From: CBDEFX01 sp965237635
GTDB lineage: Bacteria; Chloroflexota; Dehalococcoidia; Lucifugimonadales; CAUZJF01
Direction: 5' to 3'
NCBI GenBank assembly: GCA_965237635.1
Contig: CBDEFX010000002.1
Span: forward strand, 186,001 to 250,000
DNA length: 64,000 nt
Shown: in pieces, positions 36,411 through 45,698 of the stretch
Numbering within the stretch: position 1 is the first letter of the stretch
Layout of the letters: every line of letters starts with the position of its first letter
Program-made: the position numbers and the translations under genes
Notes under the pieces: generated by a model
What the model saw: the letters and a program-made list of their open reading frames with translations, nothing else
The model's database searches: none
Told to the model about the DNA's origin: nothing

Positions 36411-38131
36411 CCCGAATCCACCGAAGGACACCGATGGACGGCGTGAGGAAAGTGGAAGGGGGGTGAGGGAGCTACAGGGGAAATAGCCTGGGTTCCATTT
36501 GGGGTAGGGAGGTCGGCGGACGGTCTTCATCGCCGCACAGGGGCCCCTATGGCCGTCTGCGGGAGCTGTGATGCGCGGGATGGCGAGAGAATACGCAGCA
36601 GGGAACTCTCTCGGACCGGGCTGGCACGAGTCTGCGGGGATCTTCGGTTGTCCGGTGGGTGGGTCGGTCGCCGACGATGCCGTCAGGCCGGGAGTGGAAT
36701 GGCTCGCAGCCGGGCCAAGGCACGGCTGAACTTCTCAGCCCAAGGCCAGCGATCCGGAAGATGCAGGGTCAACCGGCGTGCCGAGCGGGTGAGCCGTCCG
36801 GCCAGGGAGAAGAACCGCCGCCGGAGGGTCTTGGTGGTGGCTATCCGCTCTCCCAGACCGATCCGCGCCGTCCAGCGGGCCAGGTTGTGGGCCATCGTCT
36901 GGACGGCCAGCCAGGCGCCGTTGGCGGCGAAGCGGCCCGAGGGGAGATGGTTCAGCCCGACGCCGTACTTGAGGTCGCGTATGGCATTCTCGATCTCGGC
37001 GTGGCGGCGATGGTCAGCCTCCAGTTCGAGCAACTCCCCGTCCCGGTCGGTGATGAAGCCATGATAGCTGTATTTGGCGAAGAGGGCCAGTTGGGAACCG
37101 GGCGTCGGCTTCACCCGCCGGACGATGAGCCGTACCGGCGCGGCGTCCGCCTCGGCCTGGAAGGGGGTGCAGGTGGTCTCGGCCACATCGGCGGCACCGT
37201 CCATCCAGTAAGGAATCGGCGTCCAGGCATCTTCGGGTATCGCCTCGATGAGATTGTGCAGGCTTTTGTGCTGGCGGATGGTGATGGAGAAGCGGACATC
37301 CATCTTGCGGCAGACGGATACCACGCCATGAGTGTAGAACCCGCTGTCGGCCCGTAGCGTGAGTCGTCCGTCGGCCCCGGCGTAGCGCACCCGCCCCACC
37401 GTCTCCCGCAGGAAGTGGGCGGCGCCGCGGGCGGTGTTGGCCCGGCCCTCGCGCAGCCGGGACATCAGCACGTCTCCGGTGCCGGCGGCGATGGCCGGCA
37501 GCGGGTGGTAGCCCCGCTTGCCGGTATAGCCGTGGTGGCGGGCGCCCTCCTTGGCCAGTCCGTAGGTCTCGCAGATGGTGGAGTCCAGGTCAATGGTCAG
37601 GGGCCCGTCGCCGGGTCCCGCCCCGGCCTGCCAAGCCCGGGCCAGCAACTCGCGGCTCACCCGGTCGAGTTGACGGACGTGGCCCCGCCGGAAGCTGCGC
37701 AGGAAGGTGCCCAGGGTGGATGGCGCCTTGACCGTGCCGCCCAGGGTGCAGGCCGTCCCCCCGGTGCGCAACACATCGGCGTCGTCAATGCAGTCGCCCC
37801 CAGCCAGCGCAGACGCCACCAGCGTCATCATCTTGTCGCTCGTGTTCGCCCGCCCCGGGGCATCGCCCAGGTCGAGGCGCTGCCGGACGCAGTTCGGGCA
37901 GGCCGAGGTGCCGCGCCAGGGTGGCCGGAAGGAGCAGCCCGGCATTGGCCACCAAGCGGCGATCGTCGAAGGTGATTTGGGATCCGGTCGGGGTGGTTGC
38001 GTGGCAGCATCTACTGGGTGCTCCTTTTCCGGGGCCGTTTTTTTGCTACAAAACCATTATCCCAGAAGCACAGGAGCGCCTTCTTGCCGCCTCAGGACGC
38101 TAACCCGACGCCCTCCTTCGGTGGATTCGGG
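36411..38131 (-). mobile_element. IS1380-B, copy 2, full length (1721 bp)
   Basis: Inverted ends CCCGAATCCACCGAAGG (36411) and CCTTCGGTGGATTCGGG (ending 38131). The direct repeat CTTAG flanks it (36406-36410 and 38132-38136). It landed in the left terminal repeat of IS3-B copy 2. A deletion derivative of the same element lies at 58789-58995 and a solo end at about 44346-44366. Confidence 0.92.
36683..38010 (-). pseudogene. IS1380-B transposase with N-terminal frameshifts
   Basis: The main frame (36683-37945) carries the catalytic core: TIDLDSTICETYGLAKEGA, LTLRADSGFYTHG, EIENAIRDLKYGVGLNHLPS. The expected N-terminus is spread over other frames. MLPRNHPDRI starts at 38010, RRLVANAGLLLPATLARHLG is in a second frame, and the core frame begins at VRQRLDLGDAPGRAN. 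Comparison with the derivative at 58789-58995 indicates extra single bases near 37975 and 37882. Probably not functional unless these are sequence errors. Confidence 0.8.
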
Positions 38132-38213
38132 CTTAGCCAGTTGTCTAGTTTTTGGGTACCACCTCAGTCGACGGCAGCGGCAGGCTGAAGACGTAGGAAG
38201 AGGAGGCGGTCAC

Positions 38214-39572
38214 GTCCCGTCAAGTGGTGTAAGAGTGCGTCATCCTGTTGATGTTGTTTAGGCGGCTGTCGCCTCCGCGAGATCGGCCTCCGGAAGAGCT
38301 TCGTTTAGGATCAGAATGGCGGGTGTGAGGTATCGGCGGCCGACGGCCCATTCGTCGTGCTGTTCAGCGAGGACGGCGCCAACCAGGCGACGCACGGCTG
38401 GTCGGTTAGGGAAGATGCCCACGACATCGGTGCGACGCCTGATCTCCTTGTTGAGACGCTCCAGGGGGTTGTTGGACCAGATCTTCTTCCAGTGGGCGAC
38501 AGGGAAGCTGGAGAAGGCCAGGATATCGGGTCCAGCCTCGTCCAGTAGAGAGGCCACCTGAGGGAACCGGTCTCCGAGTTGATCGGTCACCCTATCGAGT
38601 TGGGCGTGTACCTCATCGGGGGAGGGTTGCTGGTAGATGGTGCGGACCATGGTGGCCATCCATGGTTGGACTCTTCTGGGTACCCGAGTGAGCAGGTTGG
38701 TCATGAAGTGGGTGCGGCACCGTTGCCAGCTGGCTCCGCCGAAGACTGCGGCGATGGCGCCGCGGAGTCCCTGATGAGCGTCCGATACCACCAGCTCCAC
38801 CCCGCTGAGGCCCCTGGCGGACAGCGAGCGTAGGAAGGCCATCCAGAAGGCGCCGTCTTCACTGGTACCCACGTCCATCCCAATGATCTCCCGCTTGCCC
38901 TCGCCATTGACGGCCGTCGCCACCACCACGCTGACGTTGACGATCCTGCCGTCCTCCCTGACCTTCTGGGTCAGTGCGTCCAGCCACAGGTAAGGGTAGG
39001 GTCCACCGTCCAGCGGACGGCCCAGGAAGCCATCCACCACCACGTCCAGCTCCTGACAGATACGCGACACCTGGCTCTTGGAGATACCCTCACACCCCAG
39101 GGCCTTGACCAGGTCATCCACCCGCCTTGTGGATACCCCTTCCACGTAGGCCTGCTGAATGACCGCCAGCAGAGCTCGCTCGCTGCGACGCCGTGGCTCC
39201 AGCAGGCTCGGGAAGTAGCTCCCCTCTCGAAGCTTCGGGATGTGCAGCTCCATAGTCCCCACACGGGTATCCCACGCCCGGGACCGATACCCGTTGCGCT
39301 GGGTCACCCGCTCAGGGCTGCGTTCTCCATACTCAGCACCGATCCTCGATGACACCTCCGCATCCATGATCCCCTCTACCAGCACTCTCAGTGCCTCCCG
39401 TAGGAAGTCCACGTCACCGTCCATTCCCCCCCTGCGCAATAGCTCCAGCAGGTCCATCCTTTCCTTGACCACTGTTGTCCTCCTTTCTCGAGCTTTCTTC
39501 TTTGCCCGCTAAGGATGACGCGGTGGTCTCTCTTTCTCCAGACCCTCTCCCTCTTACACCACTTCCTGGGAC
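38214..39572 (-). mobile_element. IS256-family element IS256-C
   Basis: Ends share AAGTGGTGTAAGAG (38222-38235) with its inverse CTCTTACACCACTT (39551-39564), possibly extending to an outer GTCCC. Different subgroup from the A copies. No target duplication identified. 38167-38213, between this and IS3-B, is unassigned. Confidence 0.8.
38258..39472 (-). CDS. IS256-family transposase, second subgroup
   Basis: 404 aa. DDE context LWLDALTQKV, VELVVSDAHQGLRGAI and WSNNPLERLNKEIRRR; CRTHFMTN between the second Asp and the Glu is typical of the mutator family. Complete, start ATG at 39472 preceded by a purine-rich AGGA. Unrelated in detail to the 414-aa proteins at 6416 and 10097. Confidence 0.92.
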   Translation of the reverse strand: MVKERMDLLELLRRGGMDGDVDFLREALRVLVEGIMDAEVSSRIGAEYGERSPERVTQRNGYRSRAWDTRVGTMELHIPKLREGSYFPSLLEPRRRSERALLAVIQQAYVEGVSTRRVDDLVKALGCEGISKSQVSRICQELDVVVDGFLGRPLDGGPYPYLWLDALTQKVREDGRIVNVSVVVATAVNGEGKREIIGMDVGTSEDGAFWMAFLRSLSARGLSGVELVVSDAHQGLRGAIAAVFGGASWQRCRTHFMTNLLTRVPRRVQPWMATMVRTIYQQPSPDEVHAQLDRVTDQLGDRFPQVASLLDEAGPDILAFSSFPVAHWKKIWSNNPLERLNKEIRRRTDVVGIFPNRPAVRRLVGAVLAEQHDEWAVGRRYLTPAILILNEALPEADLAEATAA

Positions 39573-39686
39573 TCTACTGAGGAGGCAGAGCTGGTCAGCG
39601 TGGGAGGTTAGGTAGCAAGACGGAGGGCTCCGATGACGGGGGTCCCCCTGGGAGGTCTGTATCTTCCGCAGCCTGTTGCCACCTAA

Positions 39687-39750
39687 TCAACCCCAGTTGC
39701 ATCCAAGTCCACTGCCCAAGAGTACCGGAGTTGTTTCTGTCTATTGAAAG
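39687..39750 (-). repeat. Dispersed repeat R1, copy b
   Basis: Inverse of the R1 core: on the minus strand GGTACTCTTGGGCAGTGGAC then TTGGA, reading IDRNNSGTLGQWTW. It directly abuts the solo IS256-A end. Same family as 5312-5371 and 54203-54262. Confidence 0.6.
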
Positions 39751-39760
39751 ACAGAGAACT

Positions 39761-39857
39761 CTACCTCGGTGCACAGTATGCGGATGGAATCGCCATTGAA
39801 TCAACGGCTGAGATGGTCGCCGCCTGATGTCGTTTACACACCTATTGACGTAACCTC
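39761..39857 (+). mobile_element. Solo end of IS256-A
   Basis: About 97 bp reading, on the plus strand, the last transposase codons (YLGAQYADGIAIESTAEMV) and the terminal repeat through ACACACCTATTGACGTAACCTC. A relic left by deletion of a third IS256-A copy. From 39858 to 40139 no gene is seen; 39945-39980 contains a piece resembling R2 (CTGCCTACCGTC then AGGCCCACCA). Confidence 0.85.
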
Positions 39858-40139
39858 CCCTGACGCAGCCCGACGTGCACCAGGTGATCCTTAACAGAGT
39901 GGTGGTGCAGTGGACTTCGAGCCTCAGAGCACCAGCCGCGACTAGAAGACTGGGCTGCCTACCGTCCACGCAGGCCCACCAGACTTGACGAAATCAAGAA
40001 CTTTCACCTTGACCTTCCTTCTGGACCTGTAGTCGGCGTCCTGGACTTGTCCTCTCAGCCGATGGGATACTCTCTATGAGTCTCCAATGCCGTTCACCCA
40101 CGGCCGATAGCCGCTACCCCGGAGTTCCAGGTCATTGGC

Positions 40140-40865
40140 ATGGATATCAGAGTAATAGGATGCGATTGGGGAGGTGCCCATCCCTCGAACATTGAAGCTT
40201 TGTTAACGAACGTCGCCAGTCATCTCACGCGAGTATTCAGGGAACCTCCAACAGGAAGCATTGTGGTACGGGCCACGCTCCGCTTAGACGACGATCCGAT
40301 AACTCTCTTTCGTTCTTTCCTTGATGAACCGTTCACAATCCTCCTTCCGGCGCGAGGTAGACGCTGGAGCCAATTCGCATACCAGTTCTCCCATGAACTC
40401 TGTCATGTCTTGTCCGATTATGAGCGGCTGCGAGATAGTCGGAACAAGTGGTTTCATGAAGCAATATGCGAATTGGCTTCGATTTTCACAATTCGGCGCA
40501 TGGCCGAGGCATGGCCCACTCGTCCTCCATATCCCAATTGGGGCGAGTACTCGCAATCACTGGCTAGCTACGCTGAAAGCTATCGTGCTCTCGACGAGCG
40601 TAGGGTACCATCCAACATGACCCTCTCCACCTGGCTACTGTCAGAGGAAGAGAGTCTGCGCGAAAACTGTCGTCAGAGAGACAAGAACGCAGTAGTTGCG
40701 TACTCCCTTTTGTCGATCTTCGAGAGTGAACCCACAGTGTGGAACGCCGTCCGCAAACTACCCGACTCCTCAGCCATGTTCCGAGAATACATGCTCGAAT
40801 GGCACGCTTGCGTCGGGCCTGCTGAAGCACCACTCGTCAAGCGTATATTGGATGTCTTCACATAG
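40140..40865 (+). CDS. HExxH (gluzincin-like) protein of unknown function
   Basis: 241 aa. YQFSHELCHVLSDYERLRDS contains HExxH, and 13-14 residues later comes WFHEAICELASIF with Glu residues placed as a third zinc ligand, so a zinc-dependent peptidase is plausible. The N-terminus has alternating strands (VRATLRLDDDPITLF), the C-terminus is helical. No signal peptide: a cytoplasmic protein. It stands alone; the next plus-strand gene is 650 bp away. Family name not recognised. Confidence 0.55.
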   Translation: MDIRVIGCDWGGAHPSNIEALLTNVASHLTRVFREPPTGSIVVRATLRLDDDPITLFRSFLDEPFTILLPARGRRWSQFAYQFSHELCHVLSDYERLRDSRNKWFHEAICELASIFTIRRMAEAWPTRPPYPNWGEYSQSLASYAESYRALDERRVPSNMTLSTWLLSEEESLRENCRQRDKNAVVAYSLLSIFESEPTVWNAVRKLPDSSAMFREYMLEWHACVGPAEAPLVKRILDVFT

Positions 40866-41082
40866 ACGGAGACCGCTGACCCGCTGCGACTCTCCGCGTT
40901 TCCAAATCTAGGTGAGAAGGTGCGCAAGACATGCTGCGCCCTCTATCAGGTCGCGGACGAGTGGCTTGGTAAATGAGGTAGGTAGGGCACTCGCCGCACA
41001 CCTCGGACAGGAACTCCCCCGACAGTACCGAGATTTCGGGACTATCTAAGTCCGCAGCCTTGACAGTCGCCCTCTCAGACAC
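40858..41082 (-). CDS. Small hypothetical protein
   Basis: 74 aa from a GTG 3 nt after the stop of the preceding minus-strand gene. First 45 residues (MSERATVKAADLDSPEISVL, CGECPTYLIYQATRP) look protein-like; the tail may be out of frame. Its end overlaps the 3' end of the convergent HExxH gene by 8 nt. Not recognised. Confidence 0.3.
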   Translation of the reverse strand: MSERATVKAADLDSPEISVLSGEFLSEVCGECPTYLIYQATRPRPDRGRSMSCAPSHLDLETRRVAAGQRSPSM

Positions 41083-41085
41083 CAG

Positions 41086-41439
41086 CTAACGAGGATCAAC
41101 AACATATAGGCCAGGCACAGGCCTGACGTGGAGATAGGGCTTTGAATTGCGCCGATTCGCATCTCGGCAAGAGATCAACCAGCCGTTGTAGATCATCTCT
41201 CGAATTCTGTAGTCAGCCATAACGTCGGCGATTTTAGCGCTAGCTAGGGGATCTTCCGAGTCATCATGTTCGCGAGCAAAATATCGTGTTTCGCTGTTCT
41301 CCATCATGCGAGCTATCGTCTCTAAATCGGTTATGTTCGACTGAAAGATACGCATGGGATCTGATCCCAGTCGGTTGGCATAGCGGCGTTTGAGCCAGCT
41401 GGCCCCAACTAATATCCCTCCGCCCTTGACACCGGCCAA
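41086..41439 (-). pseudogene. Hypothetical protein truncated by an IS21-type end
   Basis: Genuine-looking coding sequence runs from about 41408 (GASWLKRRYANRLGSDPMRI) to the stop at 41086, with ENSETRYFAREHDD and MIYNGWLISCRDAN. The first residues of the open frame are encoded by the 24-bp IS end at 41409-41432, so the native N-terminus is missing. Function unknown. Confidence 0.45.
41409..41432 (-). repeat. Probable IS21-type end, copy 2 (solo)
   Basis: 24 bp identical to 19319-19342 with no IS21 gene nearby. Marks the site where an IS21-type element was lost after cutting the neighbouring hypothetical gene. Confidence 0.6.
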
Positions 41440-41513
41440 TGAAAATCTCGTGGGTATGGGGGCGGAGGTGTTGCTGCCGCAGAACCTAGATAGTCGATTC
41501 TCAGCGTGATGAT

Positions 41514-42047
41514 TTGATGCCTACACTACTTCACATCTCAGACCTACATCGGACGTCAGGGCCACGTCTAAATAACGATGATCTCCTTGCGGCGATCTTT
41601 AGCGACGCTACGCGGTGGAAGTCAGAGGGAATTCCTTGGCCAGACCTAGTTGTGGTGAGTGGGGATCTAATCCAAGGTGCAAGTATGGATACTCCCGATC
41701 CCGACTCCAAAATTACAGCCCAATACGTTGAAGTCGGAGACTTCCTGCGGCAACTGGCGGCGAAGTTTCTCGACTCGGATCGGTCGCGCGTAATCATCGT
41801 ACCTGGCAATCATGACGTTCATTGGGTTCGTGCTCGACAAGCAATGAGAAAGCTGGATACCTGCCCGGACGGGCTCGCTGGGAAAGCCTTCGAGGCTGGT
41901 TCCAACGTGCGTTGAGACTGGGGGGAGCAACAGGCCTACGAGATTGTCGATAGAACTGTGTATGAGTCTCGCTTCGAGCACTTCAGGCAATTTCAAACAG
42001 ATTTCTACGCTGGTCTAGAACGAAATCCACTCTCACGCTCTAGCTAA
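41514..42047 (+). pseudogene. Metallophosphoesterase N-terminal part with opal codon
   Basis: Calcineurin-type motifs LLHISDLHRTSG, VVVSGDLIQGA and IIVPGNHDVHW show a metal-dependent phosphoesterase. TGA at 41913-41915 stops the frame after AGSNVR, but the same frame continues D-WGEQQAYEIVDRTVYESR to TAA at 42045. A Trp TGG to TGA change is the simplest explanation. The C-terminal motifs (later His residues) are missing, so it is both nonsense-mutated and 3'-truncated. In other bacteria such proteins with long C-terminal modules occur in accessory loci; here it is a wreck. Confidence 0.75.
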
Positions 42048-42132
42048 CCGATGGCATCTTACCGGGGCCTTCGATGAGGGTCAATAATGGTGCACCTGCA
42101 ATCCGCGCTCCCACTTCTGCTACGCTCGACAT

Positions 42133-42873
42133 ATGGCCATTTCAGACCGACAGCTACTTGATGCCCTCAGCAGGATGCCGTTTATCGACTCGGCGGAACT
42201 GGCAGGCATCCTGGGCGAGCCCCACGCGACCGTTCACCGAGCCCTGACCGGCCTGCTGGCGGACGGAATCGTCGGGAGGGTGAGTCACGGCACCGCCCAT
42301 CTGCCATCGAGCCAGAGATACCACCTGACGGCCCAGGGCATCCGCGAGGCCGCCGGGTTCCTCAGCTTCGAGACGCCCTCGGACTTCGTGCGAGCCTACC
42401 CGGTGTCCAGGGAGTGGCTGGCGCTGCTGATCCGCCGAATGGACGCGGTGGCCGCCACCTACCGTCTCGCCGCCTCACTCTCCCCCGGCACCGACGGGCT
42501 TCGGTCGCACGTTGACTTCCACCGCAGGGGACGCTTCTACGCGACGATCACCCTCCACGACGGCCGAACGTTCGGCGTGGTGCGCCAGGGCCTGGCCCTG
42601 CGGCGGCGGTCACTCTACGACCGGCTGAGAGCCATAGCGGAGTACGACTATACGCGCCGTCCTGGAGCCACGCTGATCCTGACGCCCAGCGTCTGGGAGG
42701 AGAGACTGACGGGGAGGTTCTGCGAGCGACTGAACCTCAGGGACTCCTACATCGCAGTGGAGTCGAGGGACGCGCTCGAGAGACGGGACCTTCGCCTCTG
42801 GTGTCAAACCACGGGGTTATTCGGCAGTTCGTATCACACGCTTGGCCACGTGAGATCCTCAAGCATCATTTGA
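42133..42873 (+). CDS. Winged-helix protein of the replication-relaxation type
   Basis: 246 aa. N-terminal winged HTH (DSAELAGILGEPHATVHRAL, GTAHLPSSQRYHLTAQGIRE), then a mixed domain with RSHVDFHRRGRFYATITLHD and RRRSLYDRLRAIAEYDY. The frame agrees with what I know of proteins found beside mobile replicons in this bacterial group. The C-terminus (FGSSYHTLGHVRSSSII) may be shorter than usual, so a 3' truncation is possible. DNA-binding is inferred from the HTH only. Followed by a 130-bp gap with nothing seen. Confidence 0.55.
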   Translation: MAISDRQLLDALSRMPFIDSAELAGILGEPHATVHRALTGLLADGIVGRVSHGTAHLPSSQRYHLTAQGIREAAGFLSFETPSDFVRAYPVSREWLALLIRRMDAVAATYRLAASLSPGTDGLRSHVDFHRRGRFYATITLHDGRTFGVVRQGLALRRRSLYDRLRAIAEYDYTRRPGATLILTPSVWEERLTGRFCERLNLRDSYIAVESRDALERRDLRLWCQTTGLFGSSYHTLGHVRSSSII

Positions 42874-43002
42874 GTCCGGTCCAGTTAAGTTCTGGGCTAT
42901 GTGGGGAAGTGGCCGACCGGCGCCGTTGGATTCAGCCATGCAGGGAAGCTAACATAGGTCAAACCCCATAAGCAAACGAAACCCAAGAACCATGTTCGTT
43001 GC

Positions 43003-44139
43003 TTATTGGAACTCGATAGTCAGTGAGTCCTGGTTGTAGCCGAAAACCCGCACCAAATCGTAGCAAAGATTAACCATTGCAGTGGCAGTGAGGTCGACTT
43101 CCGCGTAGATGCCGGAATTGCGGATACCCTTGGGCTTCCGCAGGTCCTGTTGGTCTCTGGAGAAATGGTAAGGCCATTTGGCCCGGGGTCTGTGACTGCG
43201 GGGGATTGTCAGTACCTTGTCAAAATCCTGGGGTTGGAGTTCGTTGATCAGGCCGCAAAGTTGGATGAGAATGTCATTCCAAGAGTTGGGCCGCCATCGG
43301 TTTTCCAGGAAAGTGAAAGATGCCGGGCGGCTGTTCTTGCCGTCTATTGGTTGGGGTTGCCTGATGGTTGCGGCGGATGATGGGCCGACTGCCGCGGTTG
43401 TCGGCGGGAACTTCCGGGCGGGCGGGAGCCTACAGGGTGGTTCTGCTGATGGAGATGGAGTGTCGGATAGGGCATGGACGCGCCGTGACAGAAATTGCTC
43501 AACTAACTCCGGTTCAGGCTTGAATCCGCAAATGCGCTCAGTAGCCTCCGAGATTAAGTCAACCAGGATTTCATCGGGAGTTCCGACGATTTGATTCCAG
43601 GCTTCGACGATGGTTTTACTGGTGACCTCGGCTCGTTGCTGCGACTGGACCAAATCCTCGGCGTCGCTAACCGCCCGGCCGCTGCTCACATTTTCCTGAG
43701 AAAGGTACCCCATGAACCGTTGTTCAACGATGTCGGGTTCTTGGGATTCGAGGTCGATGGTCAAGAACCGTCTCTGTTCCCAACTCCCCGCTTGCAAGGG
43801 CAGATAGAGCCACCAAGTCCGCCCATTGGTTAACGCGGCCAACTTCACCCCTTCCTGAAAGCAATACTCCAATAGCTGCTGCTGGTGTCTTTCCAGATTT
43901 TCGCCGGGCCGTTTGACCTCGATGAATACGGCGTTGGCTGAACCTGGCCTGAGGGCATAATCGACGCGACGGTTCCCAACCGTATATTCAGGCACAACCT
44001 CTGAAACGTCGAAAGGGTTCCATCCGGCAAGACTTAGCAGTCTGAGCGCCACTCCTTGTTTGGTGGCAGATTCGTCCAGGCTGCGCAGGGATACGGTATT
44101 TTTGATTTGCTCAACCGCTTGGGCAATCGTCTCGGCCAT
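43003..44139 (-). CDS. Predicted nuclease with HsdR-N-like domain
   Basis: 378 aa from ATG 44139 (MAETIAQAVEQIKN), preceded by AGGAG; an in-frame extension to 44268 is unlikely. The N-terminal domain, about residues 1-150, has TVGNRRVDYALRPG, AVFIEVKRPGENLERHQQQL and LAALTNGRTWWLYLP. This is the D, ExK and Q pattern of the type I restriction HsdR N-terminal nuclease. A Pro/Ser linker around residue 240 leads to a C-terminal domain (ILIQLCGLINELQPQDFDKV). No helicase, HsdM or HsdS is present, so it is a stand-alone protein of unknown role. Confidence 0.6.
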   Translation of the reverse strand: MAETIAQAVEQIKNTVSLRSLDESATKQGVALRLLSLAGWNPFDVSEVVPEYTVGNRRVDYALRPGSANAVFIEVKRPGENLERHQQQLLEYCFQEGVKLAALTNGRTWWLYLPLQAGSWEQRRFLTIDLESQEPDIVEQRFMGYLSQENVSSGRAVSDAEDLVQSQQRAEVTSKTIVEAWNQIVGTPDEILVDLISEATERICGFKPEPELVEQFLSRRVHALSDTPSPSAEPPCRLPPARKFPPTTAAVGPSSAATIRQPQPIDGKNSRPASFTFLENRWRPNSWNDILIQLCGLINELQPQDFDKVLTIPRSHRPRAKWPYHFSRDQQDLRKPKGIRNSGIYAEVDLTATAMVNLCYDLVRVFGYNQDSLTIEFQ

Positions 44140-44606
44140 GCTCTCGTTTCTCCTGAGTAGTAAAAGACAGGTGCCTTCACTTTGCCGGCTTCGCCGGCCA
44201 TAACGGGTCCGTGCGATGGCTGGAGGTCGCCCTTCTCCGGGGAAGGCCGGTAAATCGACCGTCGCCATTCCTTCACTACGGCTATCGGAAGAACGGCCCG
44301 GCCAAGCAGGTAGGTCTTCCCCAACCTTCGACTAGGGTCTGTTCACACTAAACCCGAATCCACCGAGGGTACGCTTTTCCGTAGACAGAATTGTAGTGAT
44401 CCACGACACCTCCTCCCCCAACCGCTCCAGATGCACCCCGACGGAGAGTACGTGGAGGTTTTTGATCTTGTCCAGTTTGGTGGCGCTGTCAGCTTCTGAT
44501 GGAGGCGACGATGGCAACGACTACTCCACTCGTGACCGAGTCCTGAGTGCTCGCGAGCACGGCCCATCTGGTCATTCCGTCTGTTCGTCACCCGGCTCGC
44601 TCAGCG
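44140..44606. other. Debris region with a solo IS1380-B end
   Basis: 44346-44366 contains AAACCCGAATCCACCGAGGG, close to the IS1380-B terminus. 44367-44517 on the minus strand reads ATKLDKIKNLHVLSVGVHLE, which looks like the tail of a lost gene. 44150-44330 shows no coding sequence. Confidence 0.45.
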
Positions 44607-45698
44607 TCAATTAACCATTCCCCAAATGACCTTCACTTGCCTCACCACGTTGTCCAGGACACGACCGTATTCCACTCCGGGCGTCAGGTAGATTGGCACG
44701 TCGTAGTACCCGCTACTCCCCCCGTCCCCGACCAGTGAGGGTACTTTGCCCCGAAGATGGACCGGGCTGATCGGGACGTCGCTGTTAATCCGCAGCCACA
44801 CGGGGGTATCGCCACTGGTCGCCCACAGGCGGTGATTCACACACAGGAACAACCAGCCGGGAACCATTTCTCGCAGATCGGTCATGAACCTAAAATACCG
44901 CCCATAGCCGTCCCGCTGTGCCGTGGCCTTAAAGCCTTCCACGGACATCCAGCCTTCCGGGCAGCCGCGACTATCAACCACATCGTCGATAAGGCGATTG
45001 AGCCACTGGAGCCTGCGGGGTACGGAGGGGCTGAGTTCTGCTGTCTTGATGGGTTGGAAAGCCTCGTCGTCCTCCCGTTGCGCCAGTCCACGGAGTTGTC
45101 GGATGTCCGAGGCTACCAGGGAATCGTGAGGCACGGCGGCGGCCAAGCGGTCCAGGAGCATAGACCAGCCAACCAGCAGCAGTCGCTTGTCCGGGTAGTC
45201 TGACCCCATCACCCTGGCCCTGCGCATCTGATTGGATGTTTCGACCGCCTCCAGCTCAACTTCAACCAACCCGCTCTCCATCTGGCGTGTGATCTCTCCC
45301 CACAGTACCTCCAGTCTAGTAGCCGGAGCGATGAACAGCAGCACCGCCGGCCCTGCGTCCTCCAGCTGGTCGAAGTAGCTGCTGGCCTGACCCTCGAGCA
45401 GGGTGGCCCAGAACTTCGACTCGACGAGCAGTCGCTTCCCGCCCTCTTGGTCATAGCCCACCATGTCCGGGCGAGACCCATCCTTGTACGTCACCTGGGT
45501 GTCGAAGCTGGTCAGGGCGTTTACGTGATAGGATCCCTCTCCTTCCCTCAGCAGGAGGCCCAGCGCATCACGGCAGGTAGGGGATCTGTTCAGGATGAAT
45601 GCCATCGCGTCGGTGGCCGTGTCCTCCACTCTACTGGTCAAACGGGGCACCAGGTACGCGAGCAGGGTGGATTCTGGGCGCATGGTAATTTTCCTCAT
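44607..45698 (-). CDS. Predicted PD-(D/E)XK nuclease
   Basis: 363 aa. The start at 45698 overlaps the upstream stop (ATGA), which fixes it. Residues about 75-115 give RPDMVGYDQEGGKRLLVESK and a following Gln (EGQASSYFDQL): the D...ExK core of this nuclease fold. The middle has a helical region and the C-terminus a strand-rich domain (YYDVPIYLTPGVEYGRVLDN) that may recognise a partner or nucleic acid. Second gene of a coupled pair with the 124-aa protein. The pairing and the accessory setting suggest a defence role, but no system name can be given. Confidence 0.6.
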   Translation of the reverse strand: MRKITMRPESTLLAYLVPRLTSRVEDTATDAMAFILNRSPTCRDALGLLLREGEGSYHVNALTSFDTQVTYKDGSRPDMVGYDQEGGKRLLVESKFWATLLEGQASSYFDQLEDAGPAVLLFIAPATRLEVLWGEITRQMESGLVEVELEAVETSNQMRRARVMGSDYPDKRLLLVGWSMLLDRLAAAVPHDSLVASDIRQLRGLAQREDDEAFQPIKTAELSPSVPRRLQWLNRLIDDVVDSRGCPEGWMSVEGFKATAQRDGYGRYFRFMTDLREMVPGWLFLCVNHRLWATSGDTPVWLRINSDVPISPVHLRGKVPSLVGDGGSSGYYDVPIYLTPGVEYGRVLDNVVRQVKVIWGMVN

